Origin: Treponema sp.
Lineage (GTDB): Bacteria; Spirochaetota; Spirochaetia; Treponematales; Treponemataceae
Length of the DNA: 18,346 nt
Direction of reading: 5' to 3'
NCBI GenBank assembly: GCA_017613485.1
Contig: JAGADS010000061.1
Coordinates: 1 to 18,346, forward strand
Shown here one piece after another: positions 1 to 7,746 of this stretch. Position numbers and translations under genes: made by a program. Position 1 is the stretch's first letter. Each line of letters begins with the position of its first letter. The notes beneath the pieces are model-generated. The model had not been told where the DNA came from. It did not search any database and saw only the letters and a list, made by a program, of their open reading frames with translations.

Positions 1-1
1 G

Positions 2-1738
2 TGGCATGGTGCTCAGGTTGCAGTTCTTTCTTCTCTTGCAAAAATTGTCGCCATGGGTGGAAAGGCAGATTCATGCCGCCTGAGTTTCCAGGAATTCTTT
101 GGCCGTGCAGTAAGCGAAAAGACATGGGGATATCCTGCCGCTGCATTGCTTGGTGCTCTTGAGGCTCAGAAGGCCATGGGAACTGGAAGCATTGGTGGCA
201 AGGACAGCATGAGCGGTACATTTGAAAACCTTAACGTACCGCATACACTCGTAAGCTTTGCCGTAAACACTGATACAGAAAAGAATGTCACATCCGGATC
301 ATTCAAAAAGGCCGGAGACGGAATCTATCTTGTTACAGTTCCATATTCCGAGACCCTTGCTCCAGATTTTGAAGTCTTTGCCGAAAATGCACGAGTCCTG
401 AACAAATTGAATTCCGATGGAAAAATCTCTGCGATGTATCCTGTTGGTCCTGGTGGTATTGCAGAAGCAGTAAGCAAGATGGCAATGGGCAACAGGGTTG
501 GTGCTCAAATCGACACAATCTGTGCAAGTGCAACCGCCGCCAGTCTTGATGTTGATGTAAGTGCCACAGATCTGTTTACACCACTGTATGGCTCAATCCT
601 TGTTGAATGTGAGGAGAACCTTGAGTTTAACACAGATTTTGTGGAAGGAACTGTTACAAAAATCGGTGTCACCACAAAGGAAGAAGCTGTCAGCGTATAC
701 GGTGCAGCAATCAAGCTTGAGGAAATTGAAAAGGCATGGGAGGAAAAACTTTCTGTTGTATTCCCGCCTGTAAGCTCCACAGAAAAACATGAGGCCCTTC
801 CGCATTATGCACTTGATGAGCATGAGTCTCTTGGAAAAATGAGAAGATCATTTACCGCAAAAACAGGCAACGCAAAGCCACGTGTAATCATTCCTGTATT
901 CCCGGGCACAAACTGTGAATACGACATGGCACGTGCATTCAACTTGAACGGTGCAGAGACAAAGATTCTTGTATTCAAGAACAGGACACCGGAAGACCTT
1001 GCCGAAAGCCTTGATGCATTCAAGAGCGAGATAGAGAAGAGTCAGATACTTGCATTTGCAGGTGGATTCAGTTCTGGCGATGAACCTGATGGCTCTGGAA
1101 AATACATTGCCAACGTTATCCGTGAAAAACGTGTGGCCGATGCAATCATGAGCTTGATTAAGAACCGTGACGGTCTTGTGCTCGGTATCTGTAACGGTTT
1201 CCAGGCATTGATAAAGACAGGCCTTGTTCCGTATGGAGAAATCCGTGAGCCTAGCGCAGACATGCCGACGCTTACGTTCAACACAGTGGGACGCCACATA
1301 AGCCGTGTGGTAAGGACCCGCATGGTAAGCGCCACAAGTCCATGGGCAATGCATCCGTCTGTACTTGAACCTGCATGTCATCTTGTTCCGGTCAGCCATG
1401 GTGAGGGACGCATAATAATTGAAGAATCTCTTGCCAAAAAGCTTTTCGAGAACGGACAGGTGTTCACACAGTACATCAAGCTGATTGACGACCATGGAAT
1501 ATATCCTACAATGGACGAACCGGATAACCCCAACGGAAGCATGTATGCAATCGAAGGCCTTACAAGCCCCGACGGTCACGTTCTTGGAAAAATGGGCCAC
1601 AGCGAGCGTACTATGGGTAACGGCAAGAACGGCAGTGATGCAAGCCTTATCAAGAACATTGCAGGCTTCCCGGCACAGCCAAAGATTGAAAGCTCATGCC
1701 AGAACATCTTTGCAGCAGGCGTCTCATATTTTAATTGA
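2..1738 (+). CDS. purL: Phosphoribosylformylglycinamidine synthase, C-terminal part (5' end outside window)
   Basis: This enzyme makes formylglycinamidine ribonucleotide from FGAR, glutamine and ATP in cytoplasmic de novo purine synthesis. The frame is open from base 2 and codes for 578 residues here, so the gene starts upstream; the ATG at 53 is internal. The first half is the second AIR-synthase-like part (G-T-G-S-I-G-G-K-D-S-M-S-G near bases 180-215). The second half is a class I glutamine amidotransferase beginning near base 880 (PVFPGTNCEYD). Its nucleophile is the Cys of GICNGFQ, codon 1190-1192; SHGEGR follows near 1393, and the His of GHSER near 1595 is the likely second catalytic residue. 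The layout resembles the long single-chain PurL of Firmicutes, normally about 1,250 residues. The downstream gene starts only 19 to 31 bases later with no visible terminator. Pathogenic treponemes are generally thought to lack this pathway, so its presence suggests a gut or rumen species. Confidence 0.95.
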   Translation, partial: WHGAQVAVLSSLAKIVAMGGKADSCRLSFQEFFGRAVSEKTWGYPAAALLGALEAQKAMGTGSIGGKDSMSGTFENLNVPHTLVSFAVNTDTEKNVTSGSFKKAGDGIYLVTVPYSETLAPDFEVFAENARVLNKLNSDGKISAMYPVGPGGIAEAVSKMAMGNRVGAQIDTICASATAASLDVDVSATDLFTPLYGSILVECEENLEFNTDFVEGTVTKIGVTTKEEAVSVYGAAIKLEEIEKAWEEKLSVVFPPVSSTEKHEALPHYALDEHESLGKMRRSFTAKTGNAKPRVIIPVFPGTNCEYDMARAFNLNGAETKILVFKNRTPEDLAESLDAFKSEIEKSQILAFAGGFSSGDEPDGSGKYIANVIREKRVADAIMSLIKNRDGLVLGICNGFQALIKTGLVPYGEIREPSADMPTLTFNTVGRHISRVVRTRMVSATSPWAMHPSVLEPACHLVPVSHGEGRIIIEESLAKKLFENGQVFTQYIKLIDDHGIYPTMDEPDNPNGSMYAIEGLTSPDGHVLGKMGHSERTMGNGKNGSDASLIKNIAGFPAQPKIESSCQNIFAAGVSYFN

Positions 1739-1769
1739 ATCGAATAAATGATGTATAATGGTGGAAAAA

Positions 1770-2705
1770 ATGAAAAAGCATTTGAATAAAATTGTAATTT
1801 TGTCTCTTGTCCTGTTTGCCCAGGTTTTTATATCATGTGGTGCAAAATGGACCTTTGATTTGGAAGAAGCTAAAAAAATCTCAGCAAAAAAGAAACAGCC
1901 GATTTTGCTATTCCTTAATTCCGGTGATGATAGAGCCGCAGAATTCAAGACGAGCTTTCTGGATTCAAAAGATTTTCTTTCTAGTGCCGGAAAAAAATTC
2001 GTGCTTCTTTCGCTTGATGCCGTAACTGAGGATGAGCAAAAGGTAGATGAAGTGCTTTCTCTTGTAAATGATTTTACTGTAAAGGAAATAATTCCACTTA
2101 TAGTCATGAACAAGGACGGTTATTATGTCGGACGCATAGACAGAGCCGATGAAATAGAGACCGTTCAGCAATTGAATGATCAGCTTGAGCCTTTTGTCGA
2201 GGAATTCAAGAAAGTAGAGGAAATGGTTTCTGCCATAAAATCAAGCACAGGAACTGATAAGGTAAGGGCAATCGATGTGCTTTTCGAGAATACACATGAG
2301 AACTGCCGTCGTCCTTTACATGCCCTTTGTGAGCAGGTGCTTGCGGAAGATGCAGGAAATATTACAGGACTTCTTGGGAAATATGAGCTCCAGATAGTTT
2401 TTGATCAAGTATATGACATGCTTACTCCGGTGACAGTTGATGATGCTGCAGAACGTTTTGTTTCTCTTGCCGAGACCGGACATCTGGATAACTCACAGAA
2501 ATTCGAGGCGTATTATTATGCCGCTTATCTTTATCCTCTTGTGGGAAGCTATGATTACGACAGGATGCTTGAGCTTCTTAACCTTTCCTATGCATCAGAT
2601 CCGCACAACCAGAACGCACAGGAAATTTTCATAGCAATTCAGACAATTCAATCTATGAAAGAATATAGCGATTTTACTTCGCAGACAGAGGCGACCCCAG
2701 AGTAA
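1770..2705 (+). CDS. Thioredoxin-like lipoprotein lacking CxxC, with helical C-terminal half
   Basis: This is a predicted lipoprotein of 311 residues. It starts MKKHLNK, has a hydrophobic stretch, and has a relaxed spirochaetal lipobox (FISC) with the lipidated Cys at residue 23. Residues about 25-135 have the pattern of a thioredoxin-fold protein of the 'thioredoxin_7' kind: an AKKISAKKKQPILLFL segment, then the active-site position, then a 'PLIVMNKDGYYVGRI' strand with the cis-Pro-like Pro. The redox motif is missing: SGDDR (51-55) stands where CxxC would be, so disulfide chemistry is unlikely. The remainder looks helical and TPR-like. I chose the ATG at 1770 because GGTGGA lies just upstream and the signal peptide then starts MKK; an in-frame ATG at 1758 would add four residues. 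Its stop TAA shares one base with the ATG of the next gene (TAATG), so it is probably translationally coupled to the CorC-type proteins. Function unknown. Confidence 0.8.
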   Translation: MKKHLNKIVILSLVLFAQVFISCGAKWTFDLEEAKKISAKKKQPILLFLNSGDDRAAEFKTSFLDSKDFLSSAGKKFVLLSLDAVTEDEQKVDEVLSLVNDFTVKEIIPLIVMNKDGYYVGRIDRADEIETVQQLNDQLEPFVEEFKKVEEMVSAIKSSTGTDKVRAIDVLFENTHENCRRPLHALCEQVLAEDAGNITGLLGKYELQIVFDQVYDMLTPVTVDDAAERFVSLAETGHLDNSQKFEAYYYAAYLYPLVGSYDYDRMLELLNLSYASDPHNQNAQEIFIAIQTIQSMKEYSDFTSQTEATPE

Positions 2706-4003
2706 TGGATTCTGACATACCACCTTCGAATAATTTCTGTATTCTGATAATAATTGCCGCAGTATGTATTGTCCTGTCCATGACTTTTTCTGCTACAGAG
2801 ACAGCATTTCTTGCGGTGAACAAGCTTCGCATTCAGTCATTAAAAAACAGCCGGAACAAACGTGCAATAAGGGTGTGGCATCTTCTACAGGACAAGGAAC
2901 GCCTTATAAACACTCTGCTGGTCGGTAACAATATCGTAAACATAATCATATCATCGATTTTTGCATATATAGCCCTGGATATTTTTGGCAGTGCAGGTGT
3001 CGGTATTGCAACCTTTGTAGCCACGATGGTACTTTTAATCTTTGGAGAAATAACACCTAAGACCATTGCAACCCATCATCCAGAGGCAATTTCATTTTTC
3101 TTTAGCGGATTCATTTATGTGCTGGAGTTCCTGCTTTATCCGCTTGTGGTATTGTTTACAGGTTTCTCAAGAGGATTTCTTAAACTTTTCGGCATCAACA
3201 CAAAAGAGAAAAAAATATCGTTTACAGAAGAGGAGATAAAAACCTTTATCGATGTGGGAAGCGAGCAGGGTGTCATAAACAGAAACGAAAAGACAATGAT
3301 GCACCGTGTATTCAAGTTTACGGATCTTGCAGCACGTGACATAATGACCCCAAGAAAAAACATCAAGGCAATTCCGTTGACGGCAACTTTTACCGAGGTA
3401 ATTGAACTGTCGCAGCGTTTTTTGATTTCACGTTTTCCTGTTTATAAAAATGACATTGACGACATCGTAGGAATCCTGTACATCAAGGATCTGCTTTTCT
3501 ACAATATGAAAGATTCAAATGATTTTTCCGTGCAGAAAGTGATGCGGCCTCCGCTCTTTATTCTTGAGACAAAAAAAATGTCGGGCATTCAGCAGATGCT
3601 AAAGGACAATCATCAGAGCATGGCGATTGTAATCGATGAATATGCCGGAACCGACGGAGTATTGACCAGCGAGGATATTGCAAGGGAAATATTCGGGCCG
3701 ATTGCAGATGAATACAAGCCCTATGCACGCCGTGTAGAGGTGGTGATAAAGAACACTGATCACTCGGAGATAGAAGGACAGGCACGTCTTGTAGATTTGA
3801 ACGAGCAGCTTGGAATAAAACTCAGCTCAGAGTATTGCGAGACAATCGGCGGATTGATAGGTGAATGTCTGGGACATATTCCAACGGAAGAAGAGTCCAT
3901 ACAGCAGCAGGGATATATTTTTACAGTTTTGAAAATGGACGACAAGCGTGTTGCAAAAATCCGCATCCAGAAAATAAAAAAGGAGGAGGAAGAGGATGAA
4001 TAA
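2705..4003 (+). CDS. CNNM/CBS/CorC family membrane protein (HlyC/CorC or TlyC-like), first of tandem pair
   Basis: This 432-residue inner-membrane protein belongs to the CNNM (DUF21)-CBS-CorC_HlyC family. Family members are linked to magnesium or cobalt export; some are called haemolysins on weak evidence. Residues 10-165 form the membrane domain with the conserved motifs SATETAF (29-35), GNNIVNI (74-80) and GEITPKT (114-120). An acidic linker with FTEEEIKTFIDVG follows. The CBS pair lies at about 212-265 (IMTPRKNIKAIP) and 279-335, and the CorC_HlyC domain at about 345-425, ending in a charged E/D tail. The start ATG overlaps the previous stop by one base, and the last eight bases overlap the next gene, a homologue of the same architecture. 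Membership of the family is certain. The transported ion, and whether the two products form a heterodimer (CNNM proteins are dimers), is inference. Confidence 0.92.
   Translation: MDSDIPPSNNFCILIIIAAVCIVLSMTFSATETAFLAVNKLRIQSLKNSRNKRAIRVWHLLQDKERLINTLLVGNNIVNIIISSIFAYIALDIFGSAGVGIATFVATMVLLIFGEITPKTIATHHPEAISFFFSGFIYVLEFLLYPLVVLFTGFSRGFLKLFGINTKEKKISFTEEEIKTFIDVGSEQGVINRNEKTMMHRVFKFTDLAARDIMTPRKNIKAIPLTATFTEVIELSQRFLISRFPVYKNDIDDIVGILYIKDLLFYNMKDSNDFSVQKVMRPPLFILETKKMSGIQQMLKDNHQSMAIVIDEYAGTDGVLTSEDIAREIFGPIADEYKPYARRVEVVIKNTDHSEIEGQARLVDLNEQLGIKLSSEYCETIGGLIGECLGHIPTEEESIQQQGYIFTVLKMDDKRVAKIRIQKIKKEEEEDE
3981..3990 (+). promoter_or_regulatory. Ribosome binding site inside the upstream coding region
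   Basis: AGGAGGAGGA lies six bases before the ATG at 3996 and within the last codons of the first CorC gene, where it encodes part of the Lys/Glu-rich tail. It fixes the start of the second gene and explains the eight-base overlap. Confidence 0.8.
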
Positions 4004-5264
4004 AATTCTTTACGTTGCAATTTCTCTTTCTGCCCAAATCCTTCTTTTGTTTGCGGGAGCATTTTTCGCCTCATCTGAAACTGCATTTACTTCTCTTTCC
4101 AGAATAACCGCCAGACAGATGCTTAATGCCGGGGAAAAGAACGCAAAGAAAGTATATGCCCTGCGCAAAAATCTGGACAGGCTTATTTCAACTGTCTTAA
4201 TCGGAACAAATCTTGTTACGACGTTGATATCTTCCCTTACCACCGCATTTACGATAAGGTTTTTCGGTGCATCCTATGTCACTTACGGAACCGCTGTAAT
4301 AAGCATACTTGTGATAATTTTCAGCGAGATAATTCCAAAGACTGTTGCCACCGTTCAACCTGCAAAACTTGCACAGACCAATGCACCTGCTATTTTTGTG
4401 ATTCAGAAAATCCTGTTTCCTGTTGTCTGGCTTTTTGATCAACTGTCACATTTTCTAGATTTCTTTGACAGTGTAGTCATCAGGAAAAAACGTCCTCTTG
4501 TTACAGAGGATGAATTAAAGACGCTTCTTGCTCTGGGGAAAAAAGAAGGCACTCTTGAGGCAGATGAAAAGGAGATGCTTGACCGCATATTTGAATTCTC
4601 TGACCTTGAGGCAAAAGACATCATGCGCCATCGTTCTCTTGTTCAATACATCGACATCAGTTTTAATCAGGAGCAGGTGGTGGATGCCTTTGCTAATTCA
4701 GGGTATTCTCGCTTGCCTGTAATCGATGGGGATCAGGAGAAAGTTGTAGGTGTCCTGCATTATAAATCCGTCCTGTTTGCCTCACCACAGATTAAACAGA
4801 GCAGGGATTTTGTCCGCATCTGCATGAACCCGGTTCTCTTTGTGCCGGAATCAATCTCCACAGTTGACCTTTTGAGGATGTTCAAGAAGGAAAAAGAGAA
4901 TTTTTCAATTGTTGTGAATGAGTATGGCGAGACAGCGGGCATTGTTACAATGGATGATATTCTTCGTGCAGTGTTCGGACGCATCACAGATGAATATGGC
5001 GAAAGCGAGGTTGCCCCTGAAAAAAGGATTACAGTTTTAGGCACAAAGGAATTTATCGTTCCGGGTGACATGAAAATCGAGGACGTGAATGATGTCCTAA
5101 AGCTTCATCTGGACAGTGAGGTTTACACAACTCTTGGCGGATGGCTCCTGGAAAAATTTGACGAGCTTCCTTCGATTGGAGCAGTATACAAAAATGCCGG
5201 TGCTGTCTTTGTGGTGGAAGATCAGGCTGCCCGGCGTATTCAGAGTGTAAGGATAAAGCTTTAA
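3996..5264 (+). CDS. CNNM/CBS/CorC family membrane protein, second of tandem pair
   Basis: This 422-residue protein has the same domain order as its upstream neighbour: membrane domain (residues about 5-160, motifs SSETAF 26-31, GTNLVTT 70-76, SEIIPKT 110-116), linker with TEDELKTLLALGKKEG, CBS pair (about 209-262 and 277-333, with NEYGETAGIVTMDD), and C-terminal CorC_HlyC domain (about 345-420). It has diverged well beyond a recent duplication. GEITPKT of the first protein is replaced by SEIIPKT, and the IMTPR at the start of the first CBS repeat is IMRHR here, so ligand binding may differ. A strong ribosome binding site (GGAGGAGGA, 3982-3990) lies inside the end of the upstream gene, giving an eight-base overlap. 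Its TAA directly abuts the stop codon of the convergent kinase-like gene. Probable role is divalent-cation transport in the inner membrane. Confidence 0.92.
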   Translation: MNKILYVAISLSAQILLLFAGAFFASSETAFTSLSRITARQMLNAGEKNAKKVYALRKNLDRLISTVLIGTNLVTTLISSLTTAFTIRFFGASYVTYGTAVISILVIIFSEIIPKTVATVQPAKLAQTNAPAIFVIQKILFPVVWLFDQLSHFLDFFDSVVIRKKRPLVTEDELKTLLALGKKEGTLEADEKEMLDRIFEFSDLEAKDIMRHRSLVQYIDISFNQEQVVDAFANSGYSRLPVIDGDQEKVVGVLHYKSVLFASPQIKQSRDFVRICMNPVLFVPESISTVDLLRMFKKEKENFSIVVNEYGETAGIVTMDDILRAVFGRITDEYGESEVAPEKRITVLGTKEFIVPGDMKIEDVNDVLKLHLDSEVYTTLGGWLLEKFDELPSIGAVYKNAGAVFVVEDQAARRIQSVRIKL

Positions 5265-5912
5265 CTAGGCCTGTTTTGCAATGTCGGCAATAAACTGTGC
5301 GGTGGCTCCAATTCCCAAAAGTGAGCTGTTAATCAAAAGGTCGTAGTATTCGCGTTTTCCCCATGTCTGTTCTGTAAAAGTGCTGTAATGATTCGTGCGG
5401 TATTTATCCATCTGCTTTATCTGCTTTTCTGCGGCAGAACGGTCAACTCCCTCATCTTTCATGTAGCGTTGAACCCTGTCTTCAAATGGAGCATAGATAA
5501 ACACATTCATTAATTCATCTTTGTTTATGTCATCGCTATGTTTAAGAATGTAATCTGCACAGCGTCCAAGAATAATGCAGGGACCTTTTTTTGCAAGCTC
5601 AAGAATGACATTTCTCTGTGCGTTGAAAACCTGATCTGGAAGTGGAAGCGTAGGTTTTGCAGACATGCCGTTTGTCATTCCAGTTGTGTTTGGAACGGTG
5701 CAGCTTGAACTAAGCATAAGGTTATACATTAGGCCGGAAGAGATTTTCTGCTCGTTTGATTTGATGAATTCAGGAGACAATCCCGACTGTTGCGAGGCAA
5801 GCTCAATCAACTCCCTGTCATAAAAAGGAATTTCCAGAAGCTCAGATATGCGTTCGGCAATTGTATGTCCACCGCTGCAGAATTCACGGCTTATGGTTAT
5901 TATTTTTTTCAT
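5265..5912 (-). CDS. Cytidylate-kinase-like P-loop protein
   Basis: This is a 215-residue cytoplasmic protein of the cytidylate-kinase-like family (Cytidylate_kin2 type). The N-terminus MKKIITISREFCSGGHTIAE is the family's diagnostic start: a strand, then a P-loop-like S-R-x-x-x-S-G-G turn lacking the GKS/T of ordinary P-loops. FYDRELIELASQQSG follows at about 30-45. A lid-like region with FEDRVQRYMKDEGVDRSAAEKQIKQMDKYR lies at about 126-155, and the family's usual YYDLLINSSLLG lies near the C-terminus. The substrate of this family is not established, so CMP kinase activity should not be assumed. The start is fixed by an excellent ribosome binding site (AAGGAGGTGA on the minus strand, about 5917-5926). 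It has its own strong promoter and is probably monocistronic. Confidence 0.88.
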   Translation of the reverse strand: MKKIITISREFCSGGHTIAERISELLEIPFYDRELIELASQQSGLSPEFIKSNEQKISSGLMYNLMLSSSCTVPNTTGMTNGMSAKPTLPLPDQVFNAQRNVILELAKKGPCIILGRCADYILKHSDDINKDELMNVFIYAPFEDRVQRYMKDEGVDRSAAEKQIKQMDKYRTNHYSTFTEQTWGKREYYDLLINSSLLGIGATAQFIADIAKQA

Positions 5913-5947
5913 GTGTCACCTCCTTTTTTGAAAAAGCCAACATCATA

Positions 5948-5976
5948 ATTATATCACAAGAATTTTGAAATTGCAA
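5948..5976 (-). promoter_or_regulatory. Sigma-70-type promoter for the kinase-like gene
   Basis: On the minus strand, TTGCAA (5971-5976) is separated by 17 bases from a perfect TATAAT (5948-5953), preceded by TGA, which makes an extended -10. The predicted start site is near 5941, giving a leader of about 29 bases that contains the GGAGGTGA ribosome binding site. This is the best promoter match in the window. Confidence 0.75.
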
Positions 5977-5983
5977 AAATCAG

Positions 5984-7000
5984 TTAAAAAAAGTATTTAT
6001 AGCCTAATACGAAATCCCAGGTTTTCATGTCGGCTCCGGCATGAGAATTCTTATGTCCGTAATAGTTGTCCGCCCCTATTGGCCCGCTGTAGGTTATGCC
6101 GTCTGCAATTCCAGTTGACAGCCATTCAACCTGTGCATAAATGCAATTGTGCAAATCTATTTTGTAATTCAGGGCGACAGAAACTTTTCCCCCGCTGAAA
6201 AGAGAATGTGTGTCATCTAAAAATGCCTGACCTTGGTTAAGATGCCAGTCAAGTGATTCAATTGCAGTAAACGGTGAAATCAAAACATTTGCATTGAGTG
6301 AGAGGGATTTATTCAAGTTGAATGAAGCACCAAGCCCAAGCCATATTAAATGATAATTTCTTTTGAGTCTTAATGTTTCTTTATCTTGTGAATCATATAC
6401 GCTATAATTATGCCCTGTCGTGTCATAGCTTCCGTAATATCCGTTGGATTCTGTGTAGAATCTGTTATAATAAAATCCATCTAGACCCCATGCACTTTGA
6501 TCTGAATGCTGGAATTCATATCCTAAAACCGGTGCAAGGGATAAAACCCGGTTAAGATTAAAAATGTAGGAAAGCTGAACTTGAATTGAAAACAGGGAAT
6601 TTGTGTGGCAGAGGCTTTCTGAATAATTAGTGAGTATCTTTGCAACTGAATCTGGGCAGTCAGGGAAATCAGAGACATTCATATAATCCAGATCAATCAT
6701 TATACCAGAGTCGGTTGGAATTGCCAGATTACCCTGTGCTTTAAGCTGAAAATTTTTATATTCTGCTTCTCCTGTCAAACCCACGATAATCAAAGGTTTT
6801 TCATCCCATTCAAGATAGGAGAGCATACGGTCGTTGGAAAGAGGCTCGTATACATATTCTCCTTGATGACCTATGCGTATATCCAAATACCCGCCCAAGC
6901 CAAAAGAAACAGAGTTGAAAAATGATGTATTGTTTTGTGACCATATTGAAAACGGAAAAAAGAGTAAACAGAAAATCAAGAGGGTGATTTTTTTCTTCAC
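5984..7000 (-). CDS. Omptin-like outer-membrane aspartyl protease
   Basis: This 338-residue protein has a Sec signal peptide (MKKKITLLIFCLLFFPFSIWS, cleavage near residue 21) and ends in Phe-Phe, as outer-membrane barrels do. Alignment by eye to E. coli OmpT is convincing at the active site. MIDLDYM (101-107) matches OmpT MVDQDWM, whose Asp83 and Asp85 are catalytic. LDWHL (250-254) matches the OmpT DEH segment carrying Asp210 and His212. Between and around these, LSYLEWDEKPLIIVG resembles OmpT LSQLDWKFNNAAIIKG, and the C-terminal HAGADMKTWDFVLGYKYFF resembles the OmpT last strand. The catalytic residues here would be D103, D105, D251 and H253. Omptins cleave surface peptides, often at dibasic sites; the substrate here is unknown. 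The start is a GTG whose bases overlap the TGA of the upstream pseudouridine synthase gene (GTGA), implying translational coupling. Confidence 0.8.
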   Translation of the reverse strand: MKKKITLLIFCLLFFPFSIWSQNNTSFFNSVSFGLGGYLDIRIGHQGEYVYEPLSNDRMLSYLEWDEKPLIIVGLTGEAEYKNFQLKAQGNLAIPTDSGIMIDLDYMNVSDFPDCPDSVAKILTNYSESLCHTNSLFSIQVQLSYIFNLNRVLSLAPVLGYEFQHSDQSAWGLDGFYYNRFYTESNGYYGSYDTTGHNYSVYDSQDKETLRLKRNYHLIWLGLGASFNLNKSLSLNANVLISPFTAIESLDWHLNQGQAFLDDTHSLFSGGKVSVALNYKIDLHNCIYAQVEWLSTGIADGITYSGPIGADNYYGHKNSHAGADMKTWDFVLGYKYFF

Positions 7001-7740
7001 AGTTTTTCCAGGGGATCTTCGCCAAATATCTTTGCAAGCTGATTTCGGGTTGCATCCATATCCTTTTGATACGGAGCTGTAAATGTTACCTTTGTGCCGT
7101 TTGACGGATGATCAAATGAAATAGAATAAGCATGAAGTGCAAGACGTTTTAATAGAGGCCTTTCCTCTTCCGTGTTGCCGTTCCATCGTTTTTTTATGTC
7201 ACTTAGGCGTACGGGCTTTTGATTTCCTGAATACAGGGGATCGCAGACTATGTTGACTCCATTCTGCTGCAAATGTACTCTGATTTGATGTGTGCGGTTT
7301 GTACGTGGTATGGCTTCTATCCAGGAAAATGGTCCTGCAGTGCATAGAAGCCTGAAGTCAGTAATCGAAATCTTTCCAATGCGTTTGTTGACTGTCGTGC
7401 GGTGTCTCTGGTCACCGTCGGGTAAAAGTTTTAGTTCTGTGTGAAGGTCTTTCCATTGAGGGTGGCCGTAAACCAGGCAGTGAAAAGTCTGTTCAACTTT
7501 ATTGCCGTTGAATTGCTGCAGGAGTACGGCCTGAGTATTTTCGTTTCTTGCATAGAGAACAATTCCGCTTGCATCTGTGTCGATTCTGTGGACTGCAAAT
7601 AGGTTTCCGAATTTTGCCTTTGCAGCCTCATCAAGACGAGGGGAATCTGTGTCGTACCGATCAGCAGCCGTCAGCCAGCCGCTTTTTTTATTCAGTACGA
7701 CAATTTCCTCATCACAATAAACAGTTGAATACTCTTCCAT
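6997..7740 (-). CDS. RluA-family RNA pseudouridine synthase
   Basis: This 247-residue cytoplasmic enzyme isomerises uridine to pseudouridine in rRNA or tRNA. The catalytic Asp is D54 in HRIDTDASGIVLY (51-63), the family's HRLDxxTSG motif with Ala in place of Thr. RTNRTHQIRVHL (146-157) and the following CDPLYSG are the other RluA signatures, and LALHAYSISFDHP lies near the end. There is no N-terminal S4 domain, so it is a short RluA or RluE/TruC-like form; the target base cannot be told. It begins six bases after the stop of an upstream lipoprotein gene and has no clear ribosome binding site, so it probably depends on read-through translation from that gene. Its TGA overlaps the GTG start of the omptin-like gene. 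Confidence 0.9.
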   Translation of the reverse strand: MEEYSTVYCDEEIVVLNKKSGWLTAADRYDTDSPRLDEAAKAKFGNLFAVHRIDTDASGIVLYARNENTQAVLLQQFNGNKVEQTFHCLVYGHPQWKDLHTELKLLPDGDQRHRTTVNKRIGKISITDFRLLCTAGPFSWIEAIPRTNRTHQIRVHLQQNGVNIVCDPLYSGNQKPVRLSDIKKRWNGNTEEERPLLKRLALHAYSISFDHPSNGTKVTFTAPYQKDMDATRNQLAKIFGEDPLEKL

Positions 7741-7746
7741 TTAGTT

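Noticed and set aside
848..1600. A 250-codon open frame on the minus strand
   Set aside because: It lies wholly antisense to the conserved glutaminase half of purL, is rich in Cys and His in an implausible way, and has no recognisable motif or ribosome binding site.
1730..1759. TTTAAT, 18 bases, TATAAT as a promoter for the thioredoxin-like lipoprotein
   Set aside because: The start site would fall at about 1766, between the two possible start codons, leaving no leader; co-transcription from purL is more likely.
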